This document shows positions 5,670 through 6,039 of a stretch of DNA of 6,039 nt, piece by piece. Source of the DNA: Treponema sp. (GTDB taxonomy: Bacteria > Spirochaetota > Spirochaetia > Treponematales > Breznakiellaceae). The first letter of the stretch is position 1, and each line of letters opens with the position of its first letter. A program made the position numbers and the translations under genes. The notes below the pieces were generated by a model. It saw only the letters and a program-made list of their open reading frames with translations, did not search any database and was not told the DNA's origin. Location: assembly GCA_031278755.1 (NCBI GenBank), contig JAITJV010000229.1, positions 1-6,039 on the forward strand, written 5' to 3'.

Positions 5670-6039
5670 TTTTATATCTGAGCCGCTGTAAAAGGATCGC
5701 GAAGACAATCACATACACAAGGCAGCTCCGGTAGCCCCAGGCTTTGCCGATGTAGCGGTTGACAAGGCCTATAAGAAACTGGAGTACGCCGCCCAGTGAA
5801 AAAGCGATAACGATCATGGCGCTGCTTGCCGTCTGTGCGCGTTCCCTGAATATGCCTATGCCTGCCGCAAGCAGGGTAGGATAGCAGATCGCGAGAAAGA
5901 AACCCGTAAAGGGGAGTATCCAGACGCCGTTCTTCCCAAGGCCGAAGCCCGCGGCAAAAAGAATAATAATGGTGCAGACCGCGATGGAAAGGCTCCGGAA
6001 GTATCCTGTCTTTTCTATGATGAAACCGTTGAGGAGCCG
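5620..6039 (-). CDS. Major facilitator superfamily transporter, C-terminal part (5' end beyond right edge)
   Basis: The last 139 codons of an MFS secondary carrier. The frame is open from the right edge to a TAA at 5622-5620. The piece begins near transmembrane helix 8: the loop GFIIEKTGYFRSL is the second-half copy of MFS motif A (G-x-x-x-D/E-K-x-G-x-R). Three or four hydrophobic helices follow, including ILPFTGFFLAICYPTLLAAG and MIVIAFSLGGVLQFLIGLV. The last helix ends in a basic cytoplasmic tail (RLRYK...KARRQML). The PTLLAAGIGIFRERAQTASS stretch recalls fucose-permease-like and related sugar or metabolite carriers, but the half seen cannot fix a substrate. The start, and therefore regulation, lie outside the window. 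Its final 50 bases are antisense to the end of the convergent permease gene, and I see no terminator hairpin between the two. Confidence 0.85.
   Translation of the reverse strand, partial: RLLNGFIIEKTGYFRSLSIAVCTIIILFAAGFGLGKNGVWILPFTGFFLAICYPTLLAAGIGIFRERAQTASSAMIVIAFSLGGVLQFLIGLVNRYIGKAWGYRSCLVYVIVFAILLQRLRYKITSSRQTTIKARRQML

Overview
This 6,039-base window is bacterial chromosome of moderate G+C (roughly half, with a clearly A+T-rich intergenic stretch at about 1690-1860). It is densely packed with protein genes. I see no rRNA, tRNA, CRISPR array, insertion sequence or phage gene. The gene content (a ferritin-like/VIT1 iron protein, a MATE exporter, a radical SAM/SPASM enzyme, a UGT80-like glycosyltransferase, an ArsB/NhaD-type permease and an MFS carrier) suggests a free-living or gut-associated anaerobe. 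A spirochaete such as the mid-G+C Treponema relatives is my guess from overall style; nothing in the window proves it.

Layout. On the minus strand, a two-gene unit runs leftwards from about 1697: a diiron ferritin-like/VIT1 fusion (756-1646), then, four bases after its stop, a MATE-family exporter whose 3' part runs off the left edge (1-751). The intergenic region 1647-1860 serves two divergent transcription units. Towards the minus strand it has a -10/-35 pair and a perfect 11-bp stem-loop lying in the predicted 5' leader. Towards the plus strand it has a TTGACA promoter placed so close to the gene that the mRNA would begin at the start codon. On the plus strand come a radical SAM/SPASM enzyme (1861-3105) and a GT1 glycosyltransferase (3102-4349). 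These overlap by 4 bases in an ATGA arrangement and are almost certainly co-translated. After a 42-bp gap that holds its own promoter comes an ArsB/NhaD-type membrane permease (4392-5669). A minus-strand MFS transporter, of which only the last 139 codons are present (5620-6039), converges on the permease and overlaps its 3' end by 50 bases.

How the genes may work together. The ferritin-like/VIT1 protein most likely senses or oxidises Fe2+ and moves it across the membrane; the MATE partner would export an organic cation or drug. The radical SAM enzyme and glycosyltransferase look like a two-step modification of one lipid-like or peptide acceptor, but the substrate is not visible here and no convincing precursor peptide is encoded nearby. 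The most distinctive points are the identical leaderless-looking promoter geometry of the two plus-strand units, the 5' stem-loop of the iron gene, and the coupled radical SAM/glycosyltransferase pair. Most of the rest is ordinary.
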